Assembly: GCA_036004445.1 (NCBI GenBank)
Contig: DASYRL010000103.1
Location: forward strand, 1-64,000
Origin: DASXUC01 sp036004445
Lineage (GTDB): Bacteria; Sysuimicrobiota; Sysuimicrobiia; Sysuimicrobiales; Kaftiobacteriaceae
Reading direction: 5' to 3'
DNA length: 64,000 nt
Shown here: in pieces, positions 16,144 to 24,832 of the stretch
Layout of the letters: each line of letters begins with the position of its first letter
How positions within the stretch are numbered: position 1 is the stretch's first letter
The notes under the pieces: model-generated
Seen by the model: only the letters and a program-made list of their open reading frames with translations
Database searches by the model: none
Told to the model about the DNA's origin: nothing
Made by a program: the position numbers and the translations under genes

Positions 16144-16902
16144 ATGCGGTCATTGTCGGCCTGGGCCCCCGAAGGCATCCCCGAAGTCCGCTCGGGGGCC
16201 GATCTCGCGGCGCTCATCATCGGGGCCCTCCGGATCGCCGGGATCCCGCCGGCCGACGGGGACGTCCTGGTCGTCGCGCAGAAAGTGGTATCCAAGGCCG
16301 AGGGCAGCGTCCGCGACCTGGCGGAGGTTGCCGCCGGCGACGACGCGCAGCGGCTCGCCCGGCTGTCGGGGAAGGATGCGCGGCTCGTGCAGGTGATCCT
16401 CGACGAGTCGCGGGCGATCCTGCGCGTCCGTCCCGGGTTGGTCATTGCCGAGCACCGGCTGGGGTACGTGTGCGCAAACGCCGGAGTGGATCACAGCAAT
16501 GTCGGTCTGGGTGAGAGCTGGGTGTGTCTGCTGCCGCAAGATCCGGATGCGTCGGCCGCGGCGATCCGCCGGGCCGTGGGCGATGCCTTCGGCGTGGACG
16601 CCGCAGTGGTCATCAACGACTCCCACGGACGTCCCTTCCGCGAGGGCACGGTAGGGGTGGCCATCGGCTCGGCGGGACTGGAACCGCTGCTGAGCTTCAT
16701 CGGCCAGGTGGATCGCAGCGGTTACACCCTGCGCGCCTCTGTAGAGGCCGTGGCGGATGAGCTGGCCGCCGCCGCGAGCCTGCTGCAGGGGCAGGCCGCC
16801 GAAGGGACGCCGCTCGTGGTGATCCGTGGTGCGCGGTACGACGCCGGCACCTCACCGTCCGCACGATTGCTGCGCGTGGCAGAAAAGGACATGTTCCGGT
16901 AA
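16144..16902 (+). CDS. cofE: coenzyme F420-0:L-glutamate ligase
   Basis: A 252-residue CofE/FbiB-N-terminal enzyme that adds glutamate to F420-0 using GTP. Family segments: GDVLVVAQKVVSKAEGSVRDL, LRVRPGLVIAEHRLGYVCANAGVDHSNVG, and VVINDSHGRPFREGTVGVAIG. Length fits a stand-alone CofE without the nitroreductase-like extension of FbiB. It follows npdG by three nt. Other F420 biosynthesis genes (cofG/H, cofD, cofC) are not in the window. Confidence 0.92.
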   Translation: MRSLSAWAPEGIPEVRSGADLAALIIGALRIAGIPPADGDVLVVAQKVVSKAEGSVRDLAEVAAGDDAQRLARLSGKDARLVQVILDESRAILRVRPGLVIAEHRLGYVCANAGVDHSNVGLGESWVCLLPQDPDASAAAIRRAVGDAFGVDAAVVINDSHGRPFREGTVGVAIGSAGLEPLLSFIGQVDRSGYTLRASVEAVADELAAAASLLQGQAAEGTPLVVIRGARYDAGTSPSARLLRVAEKDMFR

Positions 16903-16963
16903 GACCCAGCAGGCAGTGCGCAGTAGGCGGTCGGCAGCCAGACCACGAAAAGGCAGAAGTGCG

Positions 16964-18088
16964 ATGAAAATTGAGAGCGTCAAGTGCCGGATGCTGCAGG
17001 GCACGCTGGACACGCCCATCCAGTTCGGCATCGGTGCGTTTCCCACGTTTTCCGCCACCCTGGTGGAGGTCCGGACCGACGACGGCATCAGCGGGATCGG
17101 CGAGTGTATCGTGCGCAAGGCCCCGCAGGTGACGAAGGCCGTGATCGACCAGATGCTGGCGCCGGTGATCCTCGGGCGCGATCCCCACGACGTGGAGGGA
17201 CTGTGGGACGAGATGTTCCGCCAGCTCCGGGGGTGGGGTCACTACCGCGGGTTCGTCTTCGAGGCCATGAGCGGGATCGATACCGCGCTCTGGGATATCC
17301 TCGGCCGAGCCTCCGGCCTGCCGGTGTACAAGGCCTTGGGGGGTGCCGGCCGCTCCCGCGTGACCTGCTACGCGTCGTCCGTGTACTTCGCCGACATTCC
17401 GGTGATGGTGGCCGAAGCGGAGCAGCAGATCCGGTCGGGGCACACCGCGATCAAGGTCAAGATCGGCCGCGCCGCCGCGCTGGGAGGCCGCCGGACCGAC
17501 GTGGCGTCGGTGCGCGCGATCCGGCAGGCCGTCGGCCCCGACGTGGAGATCATGCTCGACGTGAACAGCGCGTACGATGCGGCCACCGCCATCAAAGTCG
17601 GCCGGCAGCTGGAAGACGCCGACATCACCTGGCTCGAGGAGCCGGTGCCGCCCGACGACCTGGATGGCTACCGGCGCGTCCGAGCCGGGCAGGCCATCCC
17701 CGTTGCGGCCGGGGAGAGCGAGTTCGGCGTCTTTGGCTTTCGGGAACTGATCCACCGACGCGCCATTGACATCGTCCAGCCCGATGTGGCCCGGATCGGA
17801 GGCCCGACGGGAGCGAGGCGCGTCGGTGTGCTTGCCCACACCCACAACCTTCGATACGCGCCGCACACCGGGTTCAGCGCCGGCATCGCACATCTGGCCT
17901 CGCTGCACGTGGCCGCCAGCGTCCCCAACCTGATGACCTACGAATACTTCTACGCGCCCAACCCGCTGCGCGACATCTTCGTCCAACCGTTTCCGCAGCC
18001 CACCGACGGGGTCATCGAGGTCCCGCAGGGACCGGGACTCGGCCTCGAGCTTGACGAGCGGATCGTGAAGAAGTTCGAAGTCACGTGA
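16964..18088 (+). CDS. mandelate racemase/muconate lactonizing enzyme family protein
   Basis: A 374-residue enolase-superfamily enzyme distinct from the racemase at 5.8-7 kb. It has a capping domain, then the barrel with TAIKVKIGRA (KxK), MLDVNSAYD, WLEEPVPPDD and GESEFGVFGF as metal-ligand strands, and APHTGFSAGIAHLASLH with the late His. The His places it nearer the mandelate-racemase-like group, acting on a sugar acid or similar carboxylate; the substrate is not readable. A 61-nt gap before it holds GCAGTAGGC-like repeats and nothing else recognised. Confidence 0.8.
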   Translation: MKIESVKCRMLQGTLDTPIQFGIGAFPTFSATLVEVRTDDGISGIGECIVRKAPQVTKAVIDQMLAPVILGRDPHDVEGLWDEMFRQLRGWGHYRGFVFEAMSGIDTALWDILGRASGLPVYKALGGAGRSRVTCYASSVYFADIPVMVAEAEQQIRSGHTAIKVKIGRAAALGGRRTDVASVRAIRQAVGPDVEIMLDVNSAYDAATAIKVGRQLEDADITWLEEPVPPDDLDGYRRVRAGQAIPVAAGESEFGVFGFRELIHRRAIDIVQPDVARIGGPTGARRVGVLAHTHNLRYAPHTGFSAGIAHLASLHVAASVPNLMTYEYFYAPNPLRDIFVQPFPQPTDGVIEVPQGPGLGLELDERIVKKFEVT

Positions 18089-18095
18089 GCCGGGG

Positions 18096-19073
18096 ATGCC
18101 CGCCAATCTCACTCCGGATTACATGGCCGCCGACAAGAAGTTCAAGGCGGCGGCGACGGCGCACGACAAACTCACTGCGCTTGAGGAAATGCTGGCGACG
18201 ATCCCCAAGCACAAGGGGACGGAGAAGATGCAGGCCGACCTCAAGCGGCGCATCGCCAGGCTGCGCACCGAGGTGCAGCAGCGCAAGAAGGGCGCCGCGC
18301 GGGGCAAGCCGTTCTTCCAGATCGACAAGGAAGGCGCCGGCCAGGTCGTGCTGGTCGGCGGCCCCAACGTCGGGAAGTCGATGCTCCTGGCCGCCCTGAC
18401 CAACGCCGAGCCCGACGTCGCAGACTATCCCTTTACGACGCGCGCTCCGCAGCCGGGCATGAGCACCTTCGAGAACGTGCAGGTTCAGCTGGTCGACCTC
18501 CCGCCGGTCACCCCGGAGTTCGCCGAGGGGTGGCTGTTCGGGATTATCCGGACGGCGGACGCCGCCGTGCTTGTCGCCGACCTCGCGTCCGACGAGCTGC
18601 TGTCCGAAACGCAGGCCGTCCTCGATCAGTTGGCCGCCGCCAACATCCGGCTCGTTGCCGACGGCATCGACGCCCCCGGCGACAAGCGGACGATGGTCGT
18701 GGCCAACAAACTCGATTCGCGCGGCGCGGGCGATCGCCTCGTCCTGCTGCGGGAATTCCTGGGCGGCCGGCTGCCAGTGCTGCCGGTATCGGCGACGGCG
18801 GGGACGGGGCTAGAGACCCTCCGCGAGCAGTTGTTCCGCCTGCTCGGAGTGATCCGCGTGTACAGCAAACCCCCGGGCAGGAAGGTGGACCTGTCGGCTC
18901 CGTTCATCCTCAAACAGGGCGCGACCGTCCTCGATGCCGCAGAGGCGGTCCACAAGGACTTCGTCGTGAAGTTGAAGTACGCGCGGCTGTGGGGTGGGGA
19001 TACTTATCAAGGACAGATGGTCGGGCGGGACCACCTACTACAGGATGGAGACATCCTGGAGCTGCACGGATAA
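18096..19073 (+). CDS. Obg/DRG-like GTPase with TGS domain
   Basis: A 325-residue GTPase. A coiled-coil N-terminus (residues 10-65) is followed by the G domain: G1 GGPNVGKSMLL, G3 VDLPP, G4 NKLD, and G5 VSATAGTG. The C-terminal 75 residues (APFILKQGATVLDAAEAVHKDF...DGDILELHG) form a TGS domain. This layout is that of the archaeal/eukaryotic DRG (Rbg) proteins and their bacterial relatives, which act at the ribosome. The G3 motif lacks the usual Gly (DLPP instead of DxxG), as in many DRG relatives. Confidence 0.85.
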   Translation: MPANLTPDYMAADKKFKAAATAHDKLTALEEMLATIPKHKGTEKMQADLKRRIARLRTEVQQRKKGAARGKPFFQIDKEGAGQVVLVGGPNVGKSMLLAALTNAEPDVADYPFTTRAPQPGMSTFENVQVQLVDLPPVTPEFAEGWLFGIIRTADAAVLVADLASDELLSETQAVLDQLAAANIRLVADGIDAPGDKRTMVVANKLDSRGAGDRLVLLREFLGGRLPVLPVSATAGTGLETLREQLFRLLGVIRVYSKPPGRKVDLSAPFILKQGATVLDAAEAVHKDFVVKLKYARLWGGDTYQGQMVGRDHLLQDGDILELHG

Positions 19074-19077
19074 CTCA

Positions 19078-19160
19078 CGGAAACGGGGAAACGCGGAAAC
19101 GCGCAGACAACCCAAACAGGAAACGTCTGGCTCGCGATTCCGCGATTCCGCGTTTCCGGG
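19078..19160. repeat. inverted 8-9-nt tandem arrays (GGAAACGC type)
   Basis: Left arm 19078-19103 (GGAAACGC units) and right arm 19132-19160 (its inverse, GATTCCGC/GTTTCCG). About 22 of 26 positions pair. It lies between the convergent GTPase and VOC genes. Confidence 0.7.
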
Positions 19161-19169
19161 CCGCGGGCG

Positions 19170-19532
19170 TCAGCGACGCCTGCGGCGTGAGCGCTGCCAG
19201 AGCCAGAGTTCGGTCCCCTGCGGATCGCGAAACGCCCCGTACCAGCCCCACCCGGGAACCTCGGCCTTGGGCTGGAGGATTTTGCCTCCCGCGGACCGCA
19301 CCTGCGAGAGAGTCTTGTCGACGTCGGCGACATAGACGTACACCCGCACCGGTGATTTCGTCGGGATCGACTTGACCTTGTAGATCCCACCCCCGACACC
19401 CTTTCGGCCCGGATCGAAGAGGGTATATCCGGGATCGAAGTCCCGGAACTTCCAACCGAAGAGTTTTCCGTAGAACCGCTTGGCCTTCGCGATGTCTTTC
19501 GTCGGAATCTCCACGTGCACGACGTTGTGCAT
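19170..19532 (-). CDS. VOC-superfamily (glyoxalase-like) protein
   Basis: A 120-residue single-domain vicinal-oxygen-chelate protein. Two beta-alpha-beta-beta-beta modules are visible: HNVVHVEIPTKDIAKAKRFYGKLFGW at the start and RVYVYVADVDKTLSQVRSAGG then GAFRDPQGTELWLWQ. Members bind metal and act in detoxification or ring cleavage; the substrate is unknown. The C-terminus ends in a run of arginines (RSRRRRR). The stretch 19533-19791 upstream holds no gene. Confidence 0.8.
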   Translation of the reverse strand: MHNVVHVEIPTKDIAKAKRFYGKLFGWKFRDFDPGYTLFDPGRKGVGGGIYKVKSIPTKSPVRVYVYVADVDKTLSQVRSAGGKILQPKAEVPGWGWYGAFRDPQGTELWLWQRSRRRRR

Positions 19533-19791
19533 CCGGATCGCCTCTTTCTGTTTGTGTGGAAATCACCTTCGGCATCGGGTTCACCAGCCCTTGCGAGTCT
19601 GTACCCGCGCGCCAAGTGGCAGCGATCGGCTGGGAGGCGGCCCCCGCGCTCCGCGTCGGGCGGCTCGGATTGACCAGGCCCACTACGCTTTGAAGCGACA
19701 CCCGAGCAAACGTGGCCAAGATCCCTCGGTGGAAGGAACGCTTGACGATCGGCGAAAAGCAGACACTCAGGCCTGGCCGCGGAGGTGCCGC

Positions 19792-20478
19792 GTGGAGACC
19801 CCACTGTGGAAAGCGTTTCTCGCCGAAGCCGTCGGCGCGTTCACCCTCATCTTCATCGGCGCCGGATCGATTCTGGCCGATCAGCTCACCGGCGGAAAGG
19901 TTGGGCTGGTCGGCATTGCGTTTGCCCACGGACTGGCAATCGGGACGATGGTGCTGGCGCTGGGCGCGGTGTCCGGCGGCCACTTCAATCCGGCCGTGAC
20001 GTTGGGGTTCCTGGTCACCGGACGGCAGCCGCTTGGGCGCGGATTATCTTACATGGCGGCCCAGTTGATCGGCGCATCGATCGCCGCGCTGCTGCTGACC
20101 GCGGCGTTCCCCGAGGGCACCCGCCAGGCCGTGCATCTGGGTACACCTGCGCTGGCCGCGGGCGTGACGCCGGGCGTCGGCATCGTTGTGGAGGCGATCC
20201 TGACTTTTCTGCTCATTTTCGTCATCTTCGGGACCGCGGTCGATCCGCGCGGCCCGCATGCCATTGCGGGGCTGGCCATCGGGCTGGTCATCACGATGGA
20301 CATCTTTGCCGGAGGTGCCCTCACCGGCGCGGCCATGAACCCCGCGCGGGCGTTCGGCCCGGCGCTGTTCTCCGGCTTCTGGCAAGACCAGTACGTGTAC
20401 TGGGTCGGGCCGTTCCTCGGCGCCGCGGCGGCGGCAGTTCTGTACCAGCGCACGATGTTGGAGCGCAGAGGAGGGTGA
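19792..20478 (+). CDS. aquaporin (MIP family)
   Basis: A 228-residue channel with six membrane helices and both half-helix motifs, GGHFNPAVTLG (Asn66-Pro-Ala) and GAAMNPARAFGP. The second NPA is followed by the selectivity-filter Arg. Histidine in helix 5 is replaced (AIAGLAIGLVITM), so it is not a classic water-only AqpZ and could pass glycerol or other small solutes. The GTG start has GGAGG seven nt upstream; the frame is open further upstream without supporting signals. The MBL gene follows four nt later. Confidence 0.88.
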   Translation: METPLWKAFLAEAVGAFTLIFIGAGSILADQLTGGKVGLVGIAFAHGLAIGTMVLALGAVSGGHFNPAVTLGFLVTGRQPLGRGLSYMAAQLIGASIAALLLTAAFPEGTRQAVHLGTPALAAGVTPGVGIVVEAILTFLLIFVIFGTAVDPRGPHAIAGLAIGLVITMDIFAGGALTGAAMNPARAFGPALFSGFWQDQYVYWVGPFLGAAAAAVLYQRTMLERRGG

Positions 20479-20482
20479 CGCG

Positions 20483-21148
20483 ATGAAGCTGACCTACTAC
20501 GGGCACGCGATGTTCCGGCTGGAATCCGGGGGCAGCTCGATCCTGATCGATCCGTATGACGCCAAGGTCGGCTATCCCATCCCCGACGTGTCGGCCACCG
20601 CGGTGACGGTGTCGCACGAACACGGTGATCACAGCAACGTCGCCGCCGTGAAGGGGCACCCGAAGGTCATCCGTGGGCTCAAGGATGCGGGCAAAGACTG
20701 GGCGGACGTCAACGAACGCGTCGGCCCATTCACCATCTCAGGAGTGGCGACCTATCACGATACGTCCAACGGGAAGGATCGCGGCAAGAACACGATTTTC
20801 ATCTATGAGGCGGACGGCCTCCGGATCGCGCATGCCGGCGATCTCGGGCATCTGCTCACCGCGGACCAGGTGTCGGCGCTCGGCCGGCTCGACGTCCTGA
20901 TGCTCCCCGTCGGCGGCCACTTCACCTGCGGGCCCAAGGAAGCCGAGCAGGTTGTCGATCAGCTTCGGCCGCGCGTCGTGATCCCGATGCATTACAAGAC
21001 CGAGGTGAACCGGAACTGGCCGATCGGGTTTTGTGACGCCTTTACCGAAGGCAAACGCCCCACGGAGCGTCCGCAGACGATCGAACTGTCAGCCGCGACG
21101 CTGCCGGAGACCCGCGAGATCTGGGTGCTCAGCCACTCAAGTACGTGA
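20483..21148 (+). CDS. MBL-fold metal-dependent hydrolase (UPF0173-like)
   Basis: A 221-residue metallo-beta-lactamase-fold enzyme. The zinc motif is complete: SHEHGDHSN (His45, His47, Asp49, His50), then HDTSNGKDRGKN, IAHAGDLGHLL and VVIPMHYKT. This pattern is that of the UPF0173/YtkL-like hydrolases; the substrate is unknown. It follows the aquaporin gene closely and its 3' end overlaps the convergent pepA by 20 nt. Confidence 0.87.
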   Translation: MKLTYYGHAMFRLESGGSSILIDPYDAKVGYPIPDVSATAVTVSHEHGDHSNVAAVKGHPKVIRGLKDAGKDWADVNERVGPFTISGVATYHDTSNGKDRGKNTIFIYEADGLRIAHAGDLGHLLTADQVSALGRLDVLMLPVGGHFTCGPKEAEQVVDQLRPRVVIPMHYKTEVNRNWPIGFCDAFTEGKRPTERPQTIELSAATLPETREIWVLSHSST

Positions 21149-22607
21149 GCAGGGTCCGCACCCCATAGCCGGTCGCGCCTTTGGGGAGATACGGGCCGGT
21201 GCCTTCTTTCGTGTCGAGGAACGCCACGGGCGCGATGTCGACGTGGGCCCAGGGCCGGCCGTCGACGAACTCGCGGAGGAACACCGCTCCCTTCTCTGCC
21301 CCGCCGTAGCGCCCGCCGGAGTTCTTCAGATCTGCCACGAGGCTGCGCATCTCTTCGAGAAACTCGTCGTACAGGGGAAGCTGCCACATCCGTTCGCCGG
21401 CGGCCCCGGCCGCGTCGAGCAGGCGAGACACGAGCGGTTGGTCGTTTCCCATCACGGCAGCCGCGAGGTATCCGAAGGCGACCATGGCGGACCCGGTGAG
21501 GGTCGCAAGGTCGATGATCTCGTCGGGCACCTGCTGCGCGGCGTAGGACAGCGCGTCGGCGAGGATCACGCGGCCCTCCGCGTCGGTGTTGTTGATCTCG
21601 ATCGTCTTGCCGTTCAGCGCGCGGATGATGTCGCCGGGCTTGGTGGCCTGTCCGCTCGGGAGATTCTCGACGGCGGGAATGATGCCCAGCACCCGCACCG
21701 GCGGCGCGAGCGCGGTCAGCGCCCGCATCGTCGCCAGGACCGCCGCGCCCCCCGCCATGTCCGACTTCATCGTGACCATGTCTTCCGCTTTCTTGAGGCT
21801 GAGCCCGCCGCTGTCGAACGTCACGCCCTTGCCGACGATCGCCACCGTCTTGCGGGGCCTCGGGGGCGCGTATTCCATCCTGATGAGGCGCGGTGGCAGC
21901 GCGCTCCCCTGGCCCACGGCCAGGATGGCGCCCATGCCCTGCGCGCGCATCGCATCTTCGTCCAAAATCGTCGTCTCCAGACCGGTCTGCCGCCCGACGT
22001 CCTCGGCGACCTCGGCCACGTACGCGGGGGTGACCACGTTCGGCGGTTCGTTGACAATGTCGCGCGCGAAGCACGTCGCGTCGGCAAAGAGCCGGCCGCG
22101 CTGTATTCCGGCTTCAACGTCGCGGCGCTGGGCGGACTCCGCCAGCAGGGTAAGGCGGCCGACTTCGCCTCCCCGCCGCGACTTGTAGCGCGTGAACTGG
22201 TAGGCTCCCAGGATGGCGCCTTCGACCCGCGCCTCGGTCAGCGCCGGAAGCGGATAGGGGGGAATCGCGATGGGAGTCAGCGCCAAGTGCCCCGCGTGGA
22301 GTTCTGCTGCGCGCCGGACCGTGGCCGCGGCGGCCTGCCGCAACCGGTCGGGCTCAAACGCCGCCCGGGGGCCTAATCCCGCGGCGATGATCCGTTTGGC
22401 CGGGATGCGTCCGTGCGTGTGCAGGACAAACGTGCTCCCGGGCTTCGCGTCGAACCGCTCTTCCGCGAGGGCCTGGGAGAGGAGGCCACCCAGCGCCTCG
22501 TCGAGCCGGCCGGCAGCGCCCTGCAGTCCGCCGTCGGCAAACACGCCAAGGGCTACCGCATCGCAGGCAACGGTTTCCGGCGCCTCGGTGGACACACTGA
22601 TTTCCAT
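21129..22607 (-). CDS. pepA: leucyl aminopeptidase (M17)
   Basis: A 492-residue cytosolic aminopeptidase. The C-terminal catalytic domain carries VGKGVTFDSGGLSLKKAEDM (metal Lys/Asp), KSDMAGGAAVL and the signature NNTDAEGRVILADAL; the N-terminal half is the poorly conserved macro-like domain. Two metals per subunit and a hexamer are expected. Start at ATG 22607, with GGAG nine nt upstream; an in-frame ATG at 22634 would add nine residues. It lies 37 nt downstream of the ornithine-cyclodeaminase homologue, so they may be cotranscribed. Confidence 0.93.
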   Translation of the reverse strand: MEISVSTEAPETVACDAVALGVFADGGLQGAAGRLDEALGGLLSQALAEERFDAKPGSTFVLHTHGRIPAKRIIAAGLGPRAAFEPDRLRQAAAATVRRAAELHAGHLALTPIAIPPYPLPALTEARVEGAILGAYQFTRYKSRRGGEVGRLTLLAESAQRRDVEAGIQRGRLFADATCFARDIVNEPPNVVTPAYVAEVAEDVGRQTGLETTILDEDAMRAQGMGAILAVGQGSALPPRLIRMEYAPPRPRKTVAIVGKGVTFDSGGLSLKKAEDMVTMKSDMAGGAAVLATMRALTALAPPVRVLGIIPAVENLPSGQATKPGDIIRALNGKTIEINNTDAEGRVILADALSYAAQQVPDEIIDLATLTGSAMVAFGYLAAAVMGNDQPLVSRLLDAAGAAGERMWQLPLYDEFLEEMRSLVADLKNSGGRYGGAEKGAVFLREFVDGRPWAHVDIAPVAFLDTKEGTGPYLPKGATGYGVRTLLTYLSG

Positions 22608-22627
22608 GGATGGGGTCTCCTTAGCCC

Positions 22628-22658
22628 GATTCACGACTCACCATTCACGATTCACGAT
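22628..22658 (+). repeat. 7-nt GATTCAC tandem array, single arm
   Basis: GATTCAC, GACTCAC, CATTCAC, GATTCAC, GAT in 7-nt steps. On the minus strand it supplies the last codons (QHRES) and the TGA stop of the ornithine-cyclodeaminase homologue. Confidence 0.6.
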
Positions 22659-23610
22659 GCTGCGCCAGCGTTTCGCCGACGCCTTGGGCGACGGCGAGTT
22701 CATAGGCGAGCTTCATCGCGGCGACGTCCTCCAGCGCAATGCCCTGAGACTCAAACAACGTGATCTCCTCGCCCGCGCGGCGGCCCTCCGCGTTGCCCGC
22801 GACGACCGCACCCAGATCGCTGACCTGGCTCCAGTCGAGCAGGCCTTCGTCCGCCGGGGCGATCAGGTCCCCGGATTCGATCCGCGCCTGCTCCAGGTCA
22901 TCGACCACGATCCGGTCCGCCCGGGCCACGGCGTCGGCATCCAGCTCCCGCCGCGCCGCCCAGTTGGAGCCCACGGCGGTGACGTGCATCCCCGGCCGCA
23001 GCCACTGTCCCGCCACGACGGGGTCGCGTGCGCTGGTGGCGGTGACGACGATGTCCGCGTCCGCGACCGCCTCGGCCGCCGAATCGACCGCCACGACGTC
23101 TGCGCCCAGCTCATCGGTCATCTCCTCCGCAAAGGCCGTGCGGCGCGGGAGGTCGCGGCTGTACGCTTTCACCAGCGCGACGGGCCGGACCACGGCCAGC
23201 GCGGCAATCTGGCTGCGCGCCTGCCAGCCGGTCCCGATGATCCCGACCGCGCCGGATTCCGGCCTGGCCAGATACTTCGCCGCGACCGCGCTGGCCGCGC
23301 CCGTGCGCATCTGCCCCAGCCGGTTCGCTTCCATCACCGCCAGGAGCTCACCGGTCTCCGTGCTGTAGAGCATGCAGACGAAGCGCGTGCCGCCGGGCGC
23401 GCTGGAGTATGCCTTCAGGCCCATGACCCCGAGATCGGGCAGGGCGGCCGACATCACGTGCATGACCGAACCGTCGGTGGTGATGCGCTGCCGCGGACGA
23501 TTGACCGCCCGTCCCACACCCTGCTGCCGGAACGCCGCTTCGACGGCGGTGATCACGTCGGGCATGCGCAGCAGGCGGGTAATGTCCGCCTCGCGGAGGG
23601 AAAGGGTCAT
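22645..23610 (-). CDS. ornithine cyclodeaminase / mu-crystallin family protein
   Basis: A 321-residue NAD(P)-binding protein of the OCD/mu-crystallin family. Visible are the substrate-binding LKAYSSAPGGTRFVCMLYSTETGELLAVMEANRLGQMRTGAASAVAAKYLA and the Rossmann motif VGIIGTGWQARSQI. Members include ornithine cyclodeaminase, archaeal alanine dehydrogenase and ketimine reductases; which one applies is not clear. Start at ATG 23610 (MTLSLREADIT). Divergent from the Nudix-methyltransferase gene with 40 nt between them. Confidence 0.85.
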   Translation of the reverse strand: MTLSLREADITRLLRMPDVITAVEAAFRQQGVGRAVNRPRQRITTDGSVMHVMSAALPDLGVMGLKAYSSAPGGTRFVCMLYSTETGELLAVMEANRLGQMRTGAASAVAAKYLARPESGAVGIIGTGWQARSQIAALAVVRPVALVKAYSRDLPRRTAFAEEMTDELGADVVAVDSAAEAVADADIVVTATSARDPVVAGQWLRPGMHVTAVGSNWAARRELDADAVARADRIVVDDLEQARIESGDLIAPADEGLLDWSQVSDLGAVVAGNAEGRRAGEEITLFESQGIALEDVAAMKLAYELAVAQGVGETLAQHRES

Positions 23611-23650
23611 GGCAGGAATCGACTTCTTGGCGTGAGGAACGGGTCCTGTC

Positions 23651-24832
23651 ATGATCGATGATTCCTGGTACGCGCGCCCCACCGGCGCGCCGGTCCACGA
23701 GCTGGCAGGCGGGATTGTCCTGCGCCTCGAGGACGGCCGCGTGCTCGTCGCGTTGATCAGAGAGGGCGCCGGCGCAGGGTACTCCCTGCCCAAAGGGCAT
23801 CGCGAGCCGGGGGAGACGCTCGAGGCCGCCGCACGGCGGGAAGTCGCTGAGGAGGCCGGGCTGCGCGAATTGGACACCATCAGCCTACTCGGGACGCGTG
23901 AACGCCTCAACTTCACCAAGCGCGCGTGGAACGTCACGCACTATTTCGTCTTCCGGGCGCCCGCGGACGAGCGTGGCACGGCCGCATGGTTTCCGCTCGA
24001 CGCCCTCCCGGCGATGTTCTGGCCCGAGCAGCGCGAGCTCATCGAGGTCCACCGCGGGCGGCTGGATTCCACGGCGCGCAAGTACGCCGTGCGATTGCAG
24101 TTCGCACGCCGGGCCGGGGCGTATGCGGGGAGTGCGAGCCATGCCTGGGACGACGATCTTGCCTTGCTGATCGAGCGGCTCGATCCGCAGCCCTCGGACC
24201 GCGTGCTGGACGTTGCGACCGGCACGGGTTTCACGGCGCGTGCCGTGGCCCCGCTGGCGGCGCTGACGGTCGGAGTGGACTTCACCCGGCGCATGCTGCA
24301 GGAAGCCCGCGCGGTGGCACGGGAGCGGGAGACCATCCAGTGGGTCGAAGGAGACGCGGAAGCGCTGCCGTTTGCCTCCGGCGCGTTCTCGATGGTGGTC
24401 GTGCGCCGGGCCCCCCATCATTTCCCTCACGTGGATGCGGCGGTCCGGGAGATGCTGCGGGTGACCGAACCGGACGGCCGCATCGGGATCGTCGACCAGA
24501 TTCCGCCCGACGACCCGGGCGGCGCCGTCCTGATGGAAACTCTGGAGAGACTACGCGACCCCAGCCACGTGCGCGCGCTGCCGCCTGAGGAATGGCAGGA
24601 CCTGGTCTCCGCGTCGGGCGGAACGGTCGAATTCGCCGCAGTGGTCGAGCAGCCGATGTCGTTTGCGCGCTGGATGGACCTGGCCGGCGCGGACGCCGCC
24701 CGGGCCCGCCGGATTGAAGCGGTGCTCGCGCGCGCGGCGCCCGAGACCCGCGCCCGGATCGGAGACACCGGGGACCGGCCGAGGATGTTGCTGAAGCGAT
24801 GGATCGTGTTGACGGCGCGGAAGGGGACCTAG
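23651..24832 (+). CDS. Nudix hydrolase - SAM methyltransferase fusion
   Basis: A 393-residue two-domain protein. Residues 15-135 form a Nudix domain with a perfect Nudix box (GHREPGETLEAAARREVAEEAGL in two halves: G-x5-E-x7-REVAEEAG). Residues 145-390 form a class I SAM methyltransferase: DRVLDVATGTGFTARAVAP (motif I), VGVDFTRRML, EGDAEALPFASGAFSMVVV (motif II/III). No stop or frameshift separates them. Nudix domains remove nucleoside diphosphate-linked or oxidised nucleotides; the fusion suggests successive steps on one substrate, or repair/sanitation, but none is identified. Confidence 0.85.
   Translation: MIDDSWYARPTGAPVHELAGGIVLRLEDGRVLVALIREGAGAGYSLPKGHREPGETLEAAARREVAEEAGLRELDTISLLGTRERLNFTKRAWNVTHYFVFRAPADERGTAAWFPLDALPAMFWPEQRELIEVHRGRLDSTARKYAVRLQFARRAGAYAGSASHAWDDDLALLIERLDPQPSDRVLDVATGTGFTARAVAPLAALTVGVDFTRRMLQEARAVARERETIQWVEGDAEALPFASGAFSMVVVRRAPHHFPHVDAAVREMLRVTEPDGRIGIVDQIPPDDPGGAVLMETLERLRDPSHVRALPPEEWQDLVSASGGTVEFAAVVEQPMSFARWMDLAGADAARARRIEAVLARAAPETRARIGDTGDRPRMLLKRWIVLTARKGT

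Noticed and set aside
19533..19791. Promoter or gene in the gap before the aquaporin
   Set aside because: TTGACC and TTGACG hexamers occur but no -10 box at usable spacing; no ORF with a Shine-Dalgarno was found.
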